Part shown: positions 1 to 9,556 of the stretch, one piece after another
How positions within the stretch are numbered: the first letter of the stretch is position 1
How the letters are laid out: each line of letters begins with the position of its first letter
Made by a program: the position numbers and the translations under genes
Source: Platanthera guangdongensis
Taxonomy: Eukaryota; Streptophyta; Magnoliopsida; Asparagales; Orchidaceae
NCBI GenBank assembly: GCA_039583875.1
Contig: CM077162.1
Span: 165,249,220 to 165,313,219, forward strand
Direction of reading: 5' to 3'
DNA length: 64,000 bases
The notes under the pieces: generated by a model
What the model was told of the DNA's origin: nothing
The model's database searches: none
What the model saw: the letters and a program-made list of their open reading frames with translations, nothing else

Positions 1-72
1 GGCGGGGGCGAGAGAGGAGCTCCGGGTCGATTCTGCTGCGTGCGGCCGCGTCAGCGGTCGGTCTCCACTCTA

Positions 73-174
73 GGCTGAGCCTTGCTCCAGGCCGAGCCTC
101 GCTCCAAGTCGAGCCTCGCTCCTGGCCGAGCCTCGCTCCAGGCCGAGCCTCGCTCCAGGCCGAGCCTCGCCCGG
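73..174. repeat. Minisatellite, 17-bp unit, six copies
   Basis: Six head-to-tail copies of a 17-bp unit, consensus ggccgagcctcgctcca, with one to three changes per copy. It runs directly into a second, longer minisatellite. Open frames through it (rich in RASLQAEPRS-like peptides) are by-products of the repeat and not genes. Confidence 0.9.
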
Positions 175-178
175 GCTG

Positions 179-506
179 CTGCTTTGCCGGCGACGGGAGA
201 GAGGGGGAAAGGGGGCGGCCGGCTCCTGCTTTGCCGGCGACGGGAGAGAGGGGGAAAGGGGCGGCCGGCTCCTCCTTTTCTGACGACGGGAGAGAGGGGG
301 AAAGGGGCGGCCGAGCTGCTGCTTTGCTGGCGACGGGAGAGAGGGGGAAAGGGAGCAGCCGAGCTGCTGCTTTGCCGGTGACGGGATAGAGGGGGAAAGG
401 GGGCGGCCGGCTCCTACTTTGCCGGTGACGGGAGAGAGGGGGAAAGGGGCGGCCGGCTCCTGCTTTGCCGGCGACGGGATAGAGGGGGAAAGGGGGCGGC
501 CGTGCC
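179..506. repeat. GC-rich minisatellite, about 47-bp unit, seven copies
   Basis: Seven imperfect copies of a unit of about 47 bp, each carrying a tttgc(c/t)ggcgacggga core, then a gagggggaaaggg purine run, then gcggccg. Copy differences are mainly single substitutions and one-base length changes in the G runs. The host context is unknown. It could be part of a long LTR or 5' leader, since other long LTRs in this window also carry internal tandem repeats. Confidence 0.88.
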
Positions 507-887
507 CTAGCCCGGGCGGTGGCCGGAGAGAGAGTGGGGGCGGGCGGCTCCTTGCTGTTCCAGGCCGAAAGAAGGAGAGGGAGGCGGGGTTGTCTTGCTC
601 TAGGCCGACGAGAGAGCGGGGAAGGAGGCGGCGGCGGTTGGGCTCCGGATCGGCCGAGCTAGGGGTTCCCGTCCCCGATTTCTCCCCTGCCTCTATTTTT
701 TCTCCCTGCCCCTGTACCCGAGCCCCACCCCTTCCCATCTTCTTTCTTTTTCCTTCCTTTTATTCTTTTTTCTCTCTCCTCCAGCTTTTCTCTTTATTTT
801 ACTTTATTCCCCTGCAACCTCCTGTCCCGCCCCAACCCACCCCTCCCCCCCATCTCACCTCATCCTTATATAACATATCACATATAT

Positions 888-889
<2 letters not shown>
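507..889. other. GC-rich then pyrimidine-rich sequence without a gene
   Basis: The minisatellite fades into unique GC-rich sequence (507-690). A strongly C/T-rich tract follows (about 690-870), with ttctttctttttccttcc-like runs and poly-C. No family motif, splice-supported exon or conserved peptide is visible. Confidence 0.6.

Positions 890-934
<45 letters not shown>
890..934. repeat. (TA)n microsatellite
   Basis: About 22 uninterrupted TA dinucleotides. It follows the pyrimidine-rich tract and an AT-rich cacatatatctta stretch. Confidence 0.95.
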
Positions 935-940
<6 letters not shown>

Positions 941-1272
941 ATTTCCCCACGAAACCTCCGCGCGCACGCACGAGGACACGTCTCCGAACGGGGTCGCACC
1001 AAATCGTCGCCCATAACACGCCCCTAGGCTGATTTTGGGGGAGGGTCCCACTCGCCCGGCTACGGGGTTGTACAATCTCAATTCGAGCTAGACCCCCCGA
1101 GTGACTTGTATCACTACATATCGACCTGGACTAGGTAGAACTCTTCAGACCGTGAGGCTGTCATGGTGGGGTCATGGTTAACATAGGAGGTTGATTTAAG
1201 TTAAGAAATTGCAATTAGAAAAGATTATTACATGATCGTTACGTTGTAGATATACCATTGATGGTAGCGTTC
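935..1272. other. Unassigned intergenic sequence
   Basis: No coding or repeat signature was recognised. The sequence moves from GC-rich (cgcgcgcacgcacgagg) to AT-rich just before the LTR-like fragment. Confidence 0.5.
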
Positions 1273-1500
1273 ACTATAACGTCCCGATTTAGAGCTCAGA
1301 GGCTACCACACCCGAATGGGCCCCATAGTGTGTCTTGCCCCTGTGCCCCGTCACAGGACTGCAGTCCGTGCCACACAAACCCATCTCCGCAACTGTTTCT
1401 CAATAAGGCGGGTTTTTGCAAACGCGGGGATTCGAACCCACGCCGCCTTGATAAGGCACCTTCCACAGTCCTCATCACCAACTGAGCTGTCCTCCGATCT
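1273..1500 (-). mobile_element. LTR-like fragment related to the 17.2-kb LTR end
   Basis: Read on the minus strand, this segment ends in gagctctaaatcgggacgtt. That resembles the LTR end at 17300-17364 on the plus strand (…tgatctctaggccgggccgttaca), including the preceding ctatgtggcccat block, seen here as ctatggggcccat. It contains the tRNA-like Pol III module listed separately. On the plus strand its edge (ataacgtcccga) also resembles the start of long LTR T2 (tgtgacgtcccga), so the orientation of the parent element is uncertain. Confidence 0.5.
1421..1493 (-). promoter_or_regulatory. tRNA-derived Pol III control region (A and B boxes)
   Basis: On the minus strand a 73-nt stretch has an A-box-like agctcagttggtgatgag (1471-1488) and a perfect B box ggttcgaatcc (1428-1438). 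The spacing is tRNA-like, and the T-arm pairs at four of five positions. The anticodon region does not fold properly (a gcctt-atc-aaggc hairpin replaces a 7-base loop). I therefore infer a tRNA-derived promoter inside repeat DNA and not a working tRNA gene. The agctcagttggtgatgag leader recurs in front of the 5S-derived segments at 17.6 and, as caattggtgatgag, at 4.3 and 26.3 kb. Confidence 0.6.
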
Positions 1501-1681
1501 TTCTTGACGGTGCATCATCTCTCATCCCCGAGCTTCTCCTCCTTCAACTCTTCTGGATCCGACCTCCTCCAAGATTTTCTCGGCGAGATCTCCTCCACCA
1601 AGATCCAATTCTGGCGAACACCTTCCAAACCTCTGCTTCTCTTCTCCTGATCGGTGTGGTTGTTGTTTGCCTCAAGTTGGG

Positions 1682-1950
1682 GAATCCAAGGAGATCAAAT
1701 CTGCGTACAGAAAACTTGCTCTGAAGTATCACCGGGGGTAAAATGTTCGCAATCTGGAAGCTAGAACTTATCAAGGAGGTTGCATATTCATATAGTGTTT
1801 ATCTGATCTAGAGAAAAGAAGGCATTATGATACCATTGGCTTTGAGGCTTGAGAACTTGGTACAATGGATATGGGAATTGATCTATCGAATCTTGGTACA
1901 GTCAACACCATGTTTGTATCATTATTCAGTAAGTTGGGAGTTCCTATGTC
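1682..1950 (+). pseudogene. Captured fragment of an ARG1-type J-domain protein
   Basis: Conceptual translation gives EIKSAYRKLALKYH, the classic J-domain helix I-II segment ending just before the HPD site. The HPD codons are destroyed (cac cgg ggg taa). After two frame changes come KEVAYSYSV, LSDLEKRRHYDTIGFEA and MDMGIDLSNLGTVNTMF, then SLFSKLGVP. This order matches my memory of plant ARG1/ARL-type DnaJ proteins (altered response to gravity), which have LSDPEKRR, then IDLSNLGTVNTMFAALFSKLGVP. It carries in-frame stops and indels and stops abruptly after GVP, so it is dead. It sits between LTR-like sequences, which suggests transduction or insertion of repeats into an old gene copy. Confidence 0.72.
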
Positions 1951-2269
1951 ATTTTTGCTACTATCCTTCAAGAAGCTCGGACAGGCTCCAGGCCACAACA
2001 GATCCAAACCTCATCCTCTATTTTTCATGTAAAGACTTCCATTCTCCGATGAGATTTTCTTCTGAAGCTCCGCCTGAGGACCCTTACTCCTCGATGACCA
2101 AAATAATGAGATCTAATCTCACCGAAGACCAAGATGGCCACTATGAGAGATCGTCTCCTCTTAGGCATCATTCGACATCCTATGAGATAACGATTGGCGG
2201 GATCCAACTATGGACTGGAGCAACGCGCAACCGCCGCATACAGGGCTTTTGGGTAGCATGCATGGACAC
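1951..2269. other. Unassigned sequence between gene fragment and long LTR
   Basis: A frame runs through part of this stretch, but I recognise no domain in it. It might be further captured sequence or T1 LTR sequence that does not align with T2. Confidence 0.4.
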
Positions 2270-4320
2270 TTGGTGAGCTTTCTACCCTCTCCCTTGGTGC
2301 TTGATCTATAGTTATTTCTAGGAGAGATGTCGACTCAACATAGTCGTGCTTGCGAGGCGAAGATCTCCTAGGAGGCCGGCTAGGACTTGTGTCCTATGGT
2401 AGAGTCTTCAACCTTTCCTCACTTCAAATGAAGTTTGTGGAATGTCATCGTGAAGATAAATGGCCTCATGAGGGTGAATAAGGGTGGAGGATAATATGTG
2501 AGAAGTGTTGAAATAAATAACTAGAAGAAGAATATGAGCTGATGTCGTTCGTCCCGCTTCAAGATGCGCGCAGAAATCTATTTTTTGCGCGCAGCGAACT
2601 TCTAGACCATTGTAGGACATGATGTTGTCGGATCTGTGTTGTGGGCTGAACATCAAAGTCGTAGCCCACTGAAATACATTTCCAACGATGGGTTACACTC
2701 CTTCATCGGATTCCTGTAGACTCGGGAATCTCCAGTCGAAGTTGCTGTCCAGAAGGTGTCCTGCACTAAAAGTTTTTGGTTTGGTGTAGAATCGGGTTTG
2801 TACTCGGTAGAGACATTGTAGCAAATTGACATTGAGGTTGGGTGAATTGTTTTTATGTCTAACCATGATAACTCAACGATTGATGAAATTTATTGGATAG
2901 ATCCTTAGCAAACAAATGGATTAGTGAAACGTACCTGAATGAAAGGATTTGGTGGAGGTTAATGAACGAATGATTTGATGAATTTGGAATTATTCCTATG
3001 ACTTAACTATGAAAATTAATAAAGATGCACTGGATAATAGCAATTTGTCGGATATCATTTAGAAACGAATTGTATGATGCTAATTTACGGCCATGTGAGA
3101 TATTGACTGATGGAATGAATTTAGTCGTCCACTACTTAGAGTTGTGCCCCTTACAGGTAGCGGTGTGAGGACGGCATGTAGCATAAGGTGGACTACCATC
3201 TGTGAAAATAGTGGACCCTTGTGTGCTTGGATGCACGAAAATACGGAAGAGGTTGATGCATGGTCATGGCGCTTGTCTAATTAGAAAGTCCAAGGTGGTT
3301 CACTACTGTGAGTTGTGTTTCCTTACGGGTAGCAGTGTAGATTGTATGTTGTATGAGGTGGTTTGACACCTGTGTTGATGATGAACCCTTAAGGTGCCTT
3401 GGGCACAGGATTGTGGTAGGGTGCAAATGCGGGTGTTTGACCGCACTGGTTTGGATAATGTTGAGAATAGACATAAATGGACGGTTGGGCTTGGTCCTCG
3501 GTGTTCATTTCTCGGGGCTCCTTCCGTGCCAAGTGGACGGTTGGGATTGGTCCTTGGTGTTCATTCACGAGGCTCCTTCTGTGCCACAATAATGTGAAAT
3601 TGAATGCGGTGTGTGTCGACAAGCGGTGTCGTAATCCTGGGTTAAGGATAATGTGGCAGGTCTACGGGCTCGCTAGTTGTCACACCGACAGGAGTTGACA
3701 GTTAGACCTTGGGCGGTTGGGCTTGGTCCTTGGTGCTCATTTCCTGGTGCTCCATACATGCCAAGTAAACGGTTGAGCTTGGTCCTCGTGTATTTTCTGA
3801 AGCTCCTTCCGGGTCACAACATAGGCCAAATCGGGGTTTGGTTCTCGGTGCACATCTACAAGAGACTCCCACTGAGCCGTAATACGCATGTGAGCTCCGT
3901 TGTTGTGTTCTTAGCGTTGAGGCGTATGGAGGCCTAAGTGAGGTAGTGTGGATGCCCGCTTAGTAGTAGAGAGGTCCGCTCTACTGTCACCGCCTGGCGA
4001 CGACGGTTGACGCCTGAGAGGTCAGCTACCTGCTCGAAAAGTGGGAACTACAAGTCTGTGTCGACATAGCAGTTGTACGTGCATAATCATGGGTGAGTTA
4101 TTGCATTGCATTCATATCATTACATATATTACATACACAAGATACTCATCGTATAAGTTTGTATGGACAATCCTATACGAAGAGTTACTTTACTGTATAG
4201 CCGATCTTTAACTTATAAGTTTTTATGAGCATTCTTATAAGTTAAGTTACTTTCCTGTTTTAGATCTATATGCTTAGATGGATTGATATAACTTATGTAG
4301 AATTGCTAGAATAGAATGCT
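2270..4320 (+). mobile_element. Long gypsy LTR T1, left part
   Basis: Aligns by eye with solo LTR T2 (about 20250-22260) in the same orientation. Shared blocks include ggtgagctt…cctctcccttggtg, agatgtcgactcaa, the (g)ggctgaa…aaagt(t/c)gtag block, and the cgtataagtttgtatgg block near 4150/22090. It stops at 4320 against a 5S-bearing LTR fragment. The matching right end of such an LTR (26537-27097) lies on the far side of the two chromovirus remnants, so both may be halves of one split LTR. No ORF of its own. Confidence 0.7.
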
Positions 4321-4507
4321 TAGATCAATTGGTGATGAGAGTTGAAAGAACTTCATAGTTAAGCGTGCTCGGGCTGGAGAAGTCCTGGGATAGGTGACCT
4401 CCTGGGAATTCCCCGTGCAGTCCGCTTAACGGGAGAATTTCACTCATCAAAGGGAGGATGTGGACACCAACAACCCGCCTATGGAGGGAGAGGGGTTGGG
4501 GTGCTTG
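4321..4507 (-). mobile_element. Truncated chromovirus LTR fragment with 5S-derived segment
   Basis: Matches the LTR of element B (26290-26465) in the same orientation but lacks both LTR termini. Bases 4347-4420 on the plus strand are 5S rRNA-like (agttaagcgtgctcggg, then gggataggtgacctcctggga). At its right edge it abuts a short piece, ggggtaacgacgaaggtta, that matches the chromodomain linker of element B in inverted orientation, then the RNase H of element A. Confidence 0.7.
4347..4420 (+). promoter_or_regulatory. 5S rRNA-derived segment (degenerate)
   Basis: Corresponds to the internal control region of plant 5S rRNA: box A agttaagcgtgctcggg, intermediate element gggataggtga, box C gacctcctgggaattcc. 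It has one change in each of the last two boxes relative to the 26.3-kb copy. The 5' third of 5S is missing and is replaced by caattggtgatgagag. Confidence 0.7.
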
Positions 4508-5797
4508 GGGTAACGACGAAGGTTAAACCCCGTACAGATAGTGCCTCTACAGCTTTAAAGAAAATATCACGACTGCTAACTCTAAGTCATGGACCGGATA
4601 ATTCCTCTCGTGAACCTTCAACTGTCATGAACCATAGGCTATCACGCTCCCATGCTGTAGTAGAACAGAGCCCAAACCACTGCCCGAAGCATCACTATAA
4701 ATTTCAAACCCCTCGGTTCCACTTGGCGAACGTAAAATATGCGCTGTGGTCAACCGCCTCTTCAATTCTTCAAAACCCTGCTCACACTCCAGCGACCACA
4801 CGAACTTTTGATCTTTCCTTGTCAACATCATGAGTGGTAACGCTATCCGCGAGAAGTTCTCGACGAAGCGCCTGTAGTAGCCGGCAAGCCCCAGAAAGCT
4901 CCGAACTTCCGCCACTGAAGACAATACAGACCACTCCAGTATCGCTGTTATCTTTGCCAGATCCACCTCTATCCCTTCTCTACTAACAACATGACCAAGG
5001 AACGCTACTGAGGATAACCAGAACTCACACTTGGAGAACTTTACATACAACTGATTCCTCCTCAAGGTCTCCAACACCATGTGTAGATGCTTGTAATGGT
5101 CCTCCTCACACTGCGAGTATACCAAGATATCATCGATAAATACTATCACGAAATGATCCAGGTATTCTCTGAACATCCTGTTCATCAAATCCATAAACAC
5201 GGATGGCATATTGGTCAGCCCAAATGACATGACCGTGAAATCATAATTCCCAAACCGCGTGCTGAACGCTGTCTTAGGGATGTCGCTTTCCCTTATCCTC
5301 AATTGGTAGTAACTGGACTTCAGATCTAACTATGAATATACTGTTGACCCAACCAATTGATCAAATAGATCGTCAATCCTAGGGATCAGATATTTGTTCT
5401 TCTCTGTAGGCTTGTTCAACTCCCGATAGTCAATACAGAGTCACAAGCTCCCATCCTTCTTCTTAACGAAAAGAACAGGTGTACTCCAAGGCGACGTTCT
5501 TGGGCGCATATACCCTTGCTCCAACAACTCTTGCAGTTGCACCTTCAACTCCGCCATCTCTCGCGGCGCTATCCGATACGGAGAGCATGACACTGGTTTG
5601 ACACCCGGTACCAGCTCAATGGTAAAATCAATCTCCCGCTGATACCAAATTTCTGATACCAAATTTTTGATAACAAATTTGGTATCAAACAACAGGGCCG
5701 ACATCAAAACTTTACCCGACCCCTTTAGGCCCGCAAACATAGTCTCCCATTCAGTATGCAGTCCCAACTTAACCTCCTTTCGATTGCAATCGATGTA
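4508..5797 (-). pseudogene. Element A reverse transcriptase and RNase H (broken)
   Basis: On the minus strand: [12 protein letters not shown] and [14 protein letters not shown] (RT entry), [11 protein letters not shown] then a stop, [10 protein letters not shown], and the catalytic [10 protein letters not shown] (Asp-Asp, near 5130). [16 protein letters not shown] (RT connection) and the RNase H start [17 protein letters not shown] follow. Two stops fall between 5300 and 5460, and another follows VIAYGS. RNase H ends at YLYGV, where a small inverted fragment and an LTR fragment take over, so the rest of RNase H and the whole integrase are deleted. It would copy element RNA into cDNA in virus-like particles if intact; here it is dead. 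Confidence 0.88.
5641..5686. repeat. Primer-site-like inverted repeat inside pol of element A
   Basis: gataccaaattt occurs at 5641-5652 and 5655-5666, and its exact complement aaatttggtatc at 5675-5686. The unit equals the tRNA-Met primer-site region of element A itself (15805-15819). It replaces the codons that in element B encode [18 protein letters not shown] just before [12 protein letters not shown]. Confidence 0.85.
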
Positions 5798-5800
5798 AGC

Positions 5801-6540
5801 TCACTGCTCCAAGAGCCAGTCCATACCAATGATTATGTCGAACTCCACTAACGGTAGATCCAACGCTCGCAAATCAAACTCCTGGTCCACAATCTGAATC
5901 TTCACCACACAGAGCTTATCCGCTCGCATTGAGCACCCATTGCGCAACAACACATCCAACCTGTCTTTTGCCATCGAGGAAGGGACCCCGACATGCGATA
6001 TGAACTTTTCGGACAAGAAGGAATGCGATGCACCTGTATCAAACAGGGCTCTTGCCGGACAATCAAAAATCAACACGAAGCCTGTCACCACATCAGCTTG
6101 TTTCATGGCCTCTTGCAGATCAAGATTATAAACTCTAGGCTGGGCTGGAGCATGATGGGACGCAGTTGATTCCACTGCCTTCCCTTGCTCTTCATAGGTC
6201 GCTCCAGGCTTCCTCTCGGACTTTGCACGTCTACTCCAACATTCACGAGCAAAGTGCCCCGTCTTCCCACAGTTGTAGCAAGCTCCTGGAACTTGACTTG
6301 TGGTTTCCCCCGACACACCAGACGAAGGGGCTGAGTTCGAAGTCTTCTGCTTCTTGCTCCATCTGCAGAATCCTGACTTTGCATTTGGCACTTTGAACTC
6401 TGCCTTCTTTTCCCCTAGGTCCTTCTTCTCTTGGACTTTCTTCACAACCTTTTCCAATGACCGGGACGAATTGACCAAGGCTAGGAAGCCCTGTGCCTTA
6501 GGCACAACAAGGAGTAACTGTAGGTCACCGCATAGACCCT
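5801..6540 (-). pseudogene. Element A zinc knuckle and aspartic protease
   Basis: Minus-strand frame with a nucleocapsid CCHC knuckle CYNCGKTGHFAREC (near 6275-6235), then DLQEAMKQADVVTGFVL and the protease active site [13 protein letters not shown] (near 6050). The flap and second protease half end in FDIIIGMDWLLEQ, followed by a stop. Protease would cut the Gag-Pol polyprotein. Gag and protease are continuous here at VVTGFVL, with no intron, unlike elements B and C. A frame break upstream separates it from the rest of gag. Confidence 0.85.
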
Positions 6541-7225
6541 CATAAAATCGGTTGGTCTTCCTCTCTTCTTCCTAAACATAGCACCAGCATACCAACCCAA
6601 CCGTGTAAACTCGTGGAGCTACTCGTCCACGCTTCTGGCTCCCTGAGCCAACCCAAGATACTGATTTTCCATCTCAAGCTTCTGAGCAGAGGGTAGATAT
6701 CTGGCCAAGAACAATCTTGAGAATTCCTCCATAGGCACATCAGTAAGCTGCCTTCCCACTAAGAGATGAAACTCCAACTTATCCCACCACAGCCTCGCCT
6801 CACCATCCAAAAGGAAGGTCGCTATGGTGGTATTCTGCCACTCTTCCGTTAACGTGGCCGTCAAGACCCTCTTTACCGTAGAGAGCCAATCCTCAACTTG
6901 AGCTGGCGTTCCAAACCCATCGAACCTCGGAGGATTAAAGCCCATTACATGCTTGAGCTGTCTCTCCGTAGCCCTCCTCGGCTCTACCTGATCTACCACC
7001 AAGCGCTCCACCACTCTCGGCTCTGCCGCCCTAACTGGTTCCTGATCATTCACAGGAGGTGCGTGATGCATTTGCCCTGCAGGTTGGGCATTTATCATGG
7101 CAAAAACTGCTTCAGCCACCAACCTGATGGTTTCCGCTGAAGGAGGTGTTGTAGGCACATCCCTCGGTGCACTACTTTTCGCTGATTGCGGACGCTCCGA
7201 TTGACCAGCACCGCTCCTAGCTGCC
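6541..7225 (-). pseudogene. Element A gag (capsid region)
   Basis: Minus strand, with the retrotransposon gag fold signature FNPPRFDGFGTPAQVEDWL, FLLDGEARLWWDKLE and MEEFSRLFLARYLP, followed by LGLAQGARSVDE and a stop. The homologous gag in element B has the same order (FHPPTFSGVGSPAQAEDWL, ARLWWDEME, MEEFSRLFLAKHLP). The reading start lies near 7220, just downstream of the leader that is cut by the copia insertion. Confidence 0.82.
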
Positions 7226-7313
7226 TAAAATAGCAAATAACCTAGATTAGACGACACACAAATTGCTAAAAGCAATCATTAGAACACTCAGGTTCCACAA
7301 AACAAGTGTATCT

Positions 7314-8410
7314 TGTTGGAAATTTCCTCGTTCAGTGGACTCGATTCATCGAGACGTCCCGTTAGAGTTATACGCGTATATTTAGTCTATTTGGGCTCCT
7401 ACGAGCGCGAGTTAATTCAGTCGCGTGAATGGTCGAAGCATGTGATAGGTGGGCCCGACCGTCTCGTAATTTCAGTCGCAAGTTCGATCTCGCTCTTGGA
7501 ATATGAATGGACATGAAATTAGAATCTCAATTGGTTTTATGAGATTTAATTTATTTGGATTTTAATTTTGGGAGTTATGAGAATTGATTACCTTATTTTA
7601 GTAACTCCCAAAGGGCCTACCTATTAAGCCCAATATTCTATTCTTTTGATATTCATTCCATTCCGCGTGAACAAGAGTTGAAATCCGGGTAGTTTTATTT
7701 TTTCCTTCCTCATCCTCATCGTGAAACTGCCGCTCCTTCTTCTTCCTCATTCGGATCCATTTGAGAGGTGTACGAAGAACACCAAAGGTTTTGGTGATCA
7801 CTATTGCCACTAGAAAAGGGATAGTTCGACCCTACTTTTTCCTCCTCAAGAGCAGCCGGCACGGTGCTGCTTCTACAAAACTCAACCGGCCCGTTTTCTG
7901 CATCGCTGGAGTGGCGCAGGAGAGCAGATCGACGGAGGTCTTCACTGGTTGGCCACTCGTTTTCATCCCGACTGTCATGTCCCGTTGTCGGCGCGTCTTC
8001 CTAGACCTCTTCCTCTGAGATGAGCAACATCACCGCCGGCTAGGATAAACAATCGGCTTCCACCCCATCTTTATCGTAGCGGCAGATCCAGCCCGGGCCT
8101 TCATCTCCATGTTCTAAGATCGCTGACGTTCATTATAAGAGGTTGTCAGAGTTTTGGTTCAGCACATATGATTTCCCTTTTTTTTTGGGGTGGAGAGATC
8201 TAGGCTCAGCTAGATCAAAAGGATAAAGTTGACCACTGTTTGGAGATAAATATCATTAAATCTCATTGCTATTTACCGGCAGAGGTACTGATTTCATTGC
8301 TATCAAAAATAATAATATTTCTATATTGTCAAACCAGTATTAATTTTCAGATTTACTTTTGACCTTATGAGGCCTGAATAAGTTTCTGAATTCACGCACA
8401 TATTTCATTT

Positions 8411-8486
<76 letters not shown>

Positions 8487-8852
8487 GCTAACGTTCTTTT
8501 CATTGTAGAGAATAGTTTCAAAGATATTTTTTGTATGTTTGCGGGTTCCGCTAACGCTGCTGATTTCATAAGGGACAAGACGTCGCAATTGCTACGTATT
8601 TCTGCGATCATGAAGAGCGAGCTAGAATCCAAGAACGGTATAAATTAATTTCCGCACTTCAGTTACTGTTCGTTCAAGCTCGCTTAATTTTGTGTTCTTA
8701 ATCTAGAAAAATAATATTTAGTATAAACTCCATTTTGAGACTAGTAGTGTTTGGTAAATCGATCCCATTAGGTCTATGTGTCACAGCATTTGTTGTTAAC
8801 TTGGATAATACTGTTTTGCCATAGCGACACATACACCATAAACTTCATAATA
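7314..8852 (+). repeat. Copia 5' LTR (1539 bp)
   Basis: Starts TGTTGGAAATTTCC and ends …cttcataata. The terminal CA seen in the 3' LTR has become TA. It is nearly identical to 14196-15677 apart from scattered substitutions and a large (TA)n expansion. Elements S1/S2 have unrelated LTRs. Confidence 0.93.
8413..8482. repeat. (TA)n microsatellite expanded in one LTR
   Basis: About 35 TA units. The equivalent site in the 3' LTR (15296-15310) has only about six or seven, so the expansion happened after insertion of the element. Confidence 0.95.
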
Positions 8853-9556
8853 GTTGGTATCAGAGGGAGGTTAACCTAAACCTATTAGTCTCCTTCATAA
8901 TTTGGAGTAAAATATTTTTCTAATTAATTCAATTAAGAACACTATTTTCAAAAAAAAATCCCATTAAGTATTTTGAGAGAAACAAAATTAGGGTTTGGAA
9001 CTTAAAGTGCTTTCATTAATCAATCCCTGACAAAACTTCGTGTTTTTTATAGACGATTAAGTGCCCATACGTCATTAAGCAAAAGAAGCACGACATTAAT
9101 TTTAGGGCAATATTCAGATATCCCGGTGTGAAAGGGTCTCGTGGATTGATAAGAACTGTACCCGCCAAAGTGGCCTTTTCGAGTCAATTTGTGAGATTAC
9201 AGTTTCACATATTTTAGGGAGTTCTCTGAGACTAGTGCGCAATCATTCACCCAAAGGTGGTGCTTGCGCAATAGGTTCAGAGGGTTACACAAGGACATTT
9301 GGACGGTAGTGCAGGGCTCTAGTAAGCTATTCACCCAAAGGTGGTAGTTCTACGAAAAGCTCAAGCGTAACTGTTGCTCGTTCTTGTGTGGAGAATTACT
9401 AATTACGTGGCACGTAGTCTGCCCAAAGGTGTTGCGTGTTGATGCGCCAAGAGTTTTCGCCTAGTGTGCTATTTAGGGTTTTATAGCCACTGTTTCTCTA
9501 TTTGTCACTAATAATCGTTTTCTCTATACACAGTCACCTTTACAGTCTATAATAAT
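8853..9556 (+). other. Copia primer site and 5' leader
   Basis: The primer site gttggtatcagag (complementary to the 3' end of initiator Met tRNA) directly follows the LTR. The leader is non-coding. It holds three spaced copies of cccaaaggtg(g/t) near 9250, 9330 and 9420, the first two extended as attcacccaaaggtggt. Their role is unknown; a packaging or dimerisation signal is one guess. Confidence 0.8.

Noticed and set aside
178..506. CRISPR-like array
   Set aside because: Units are contiguous, without unique spacers, in a plant genome.
82..1027. Long open frames through the GC-rich minisatellites on both strands
   Set aside because: They follow from repeat units without stops in GC-rich DNA. 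The peptides are low complexity and no domain is visible.
1421..1493. A functional tRNA gene
   Set aside because: A and B boxes fit, but the anticodon arm does not and the acceptor stem does not pair, so only a tRNA-derived promoter is claimed.
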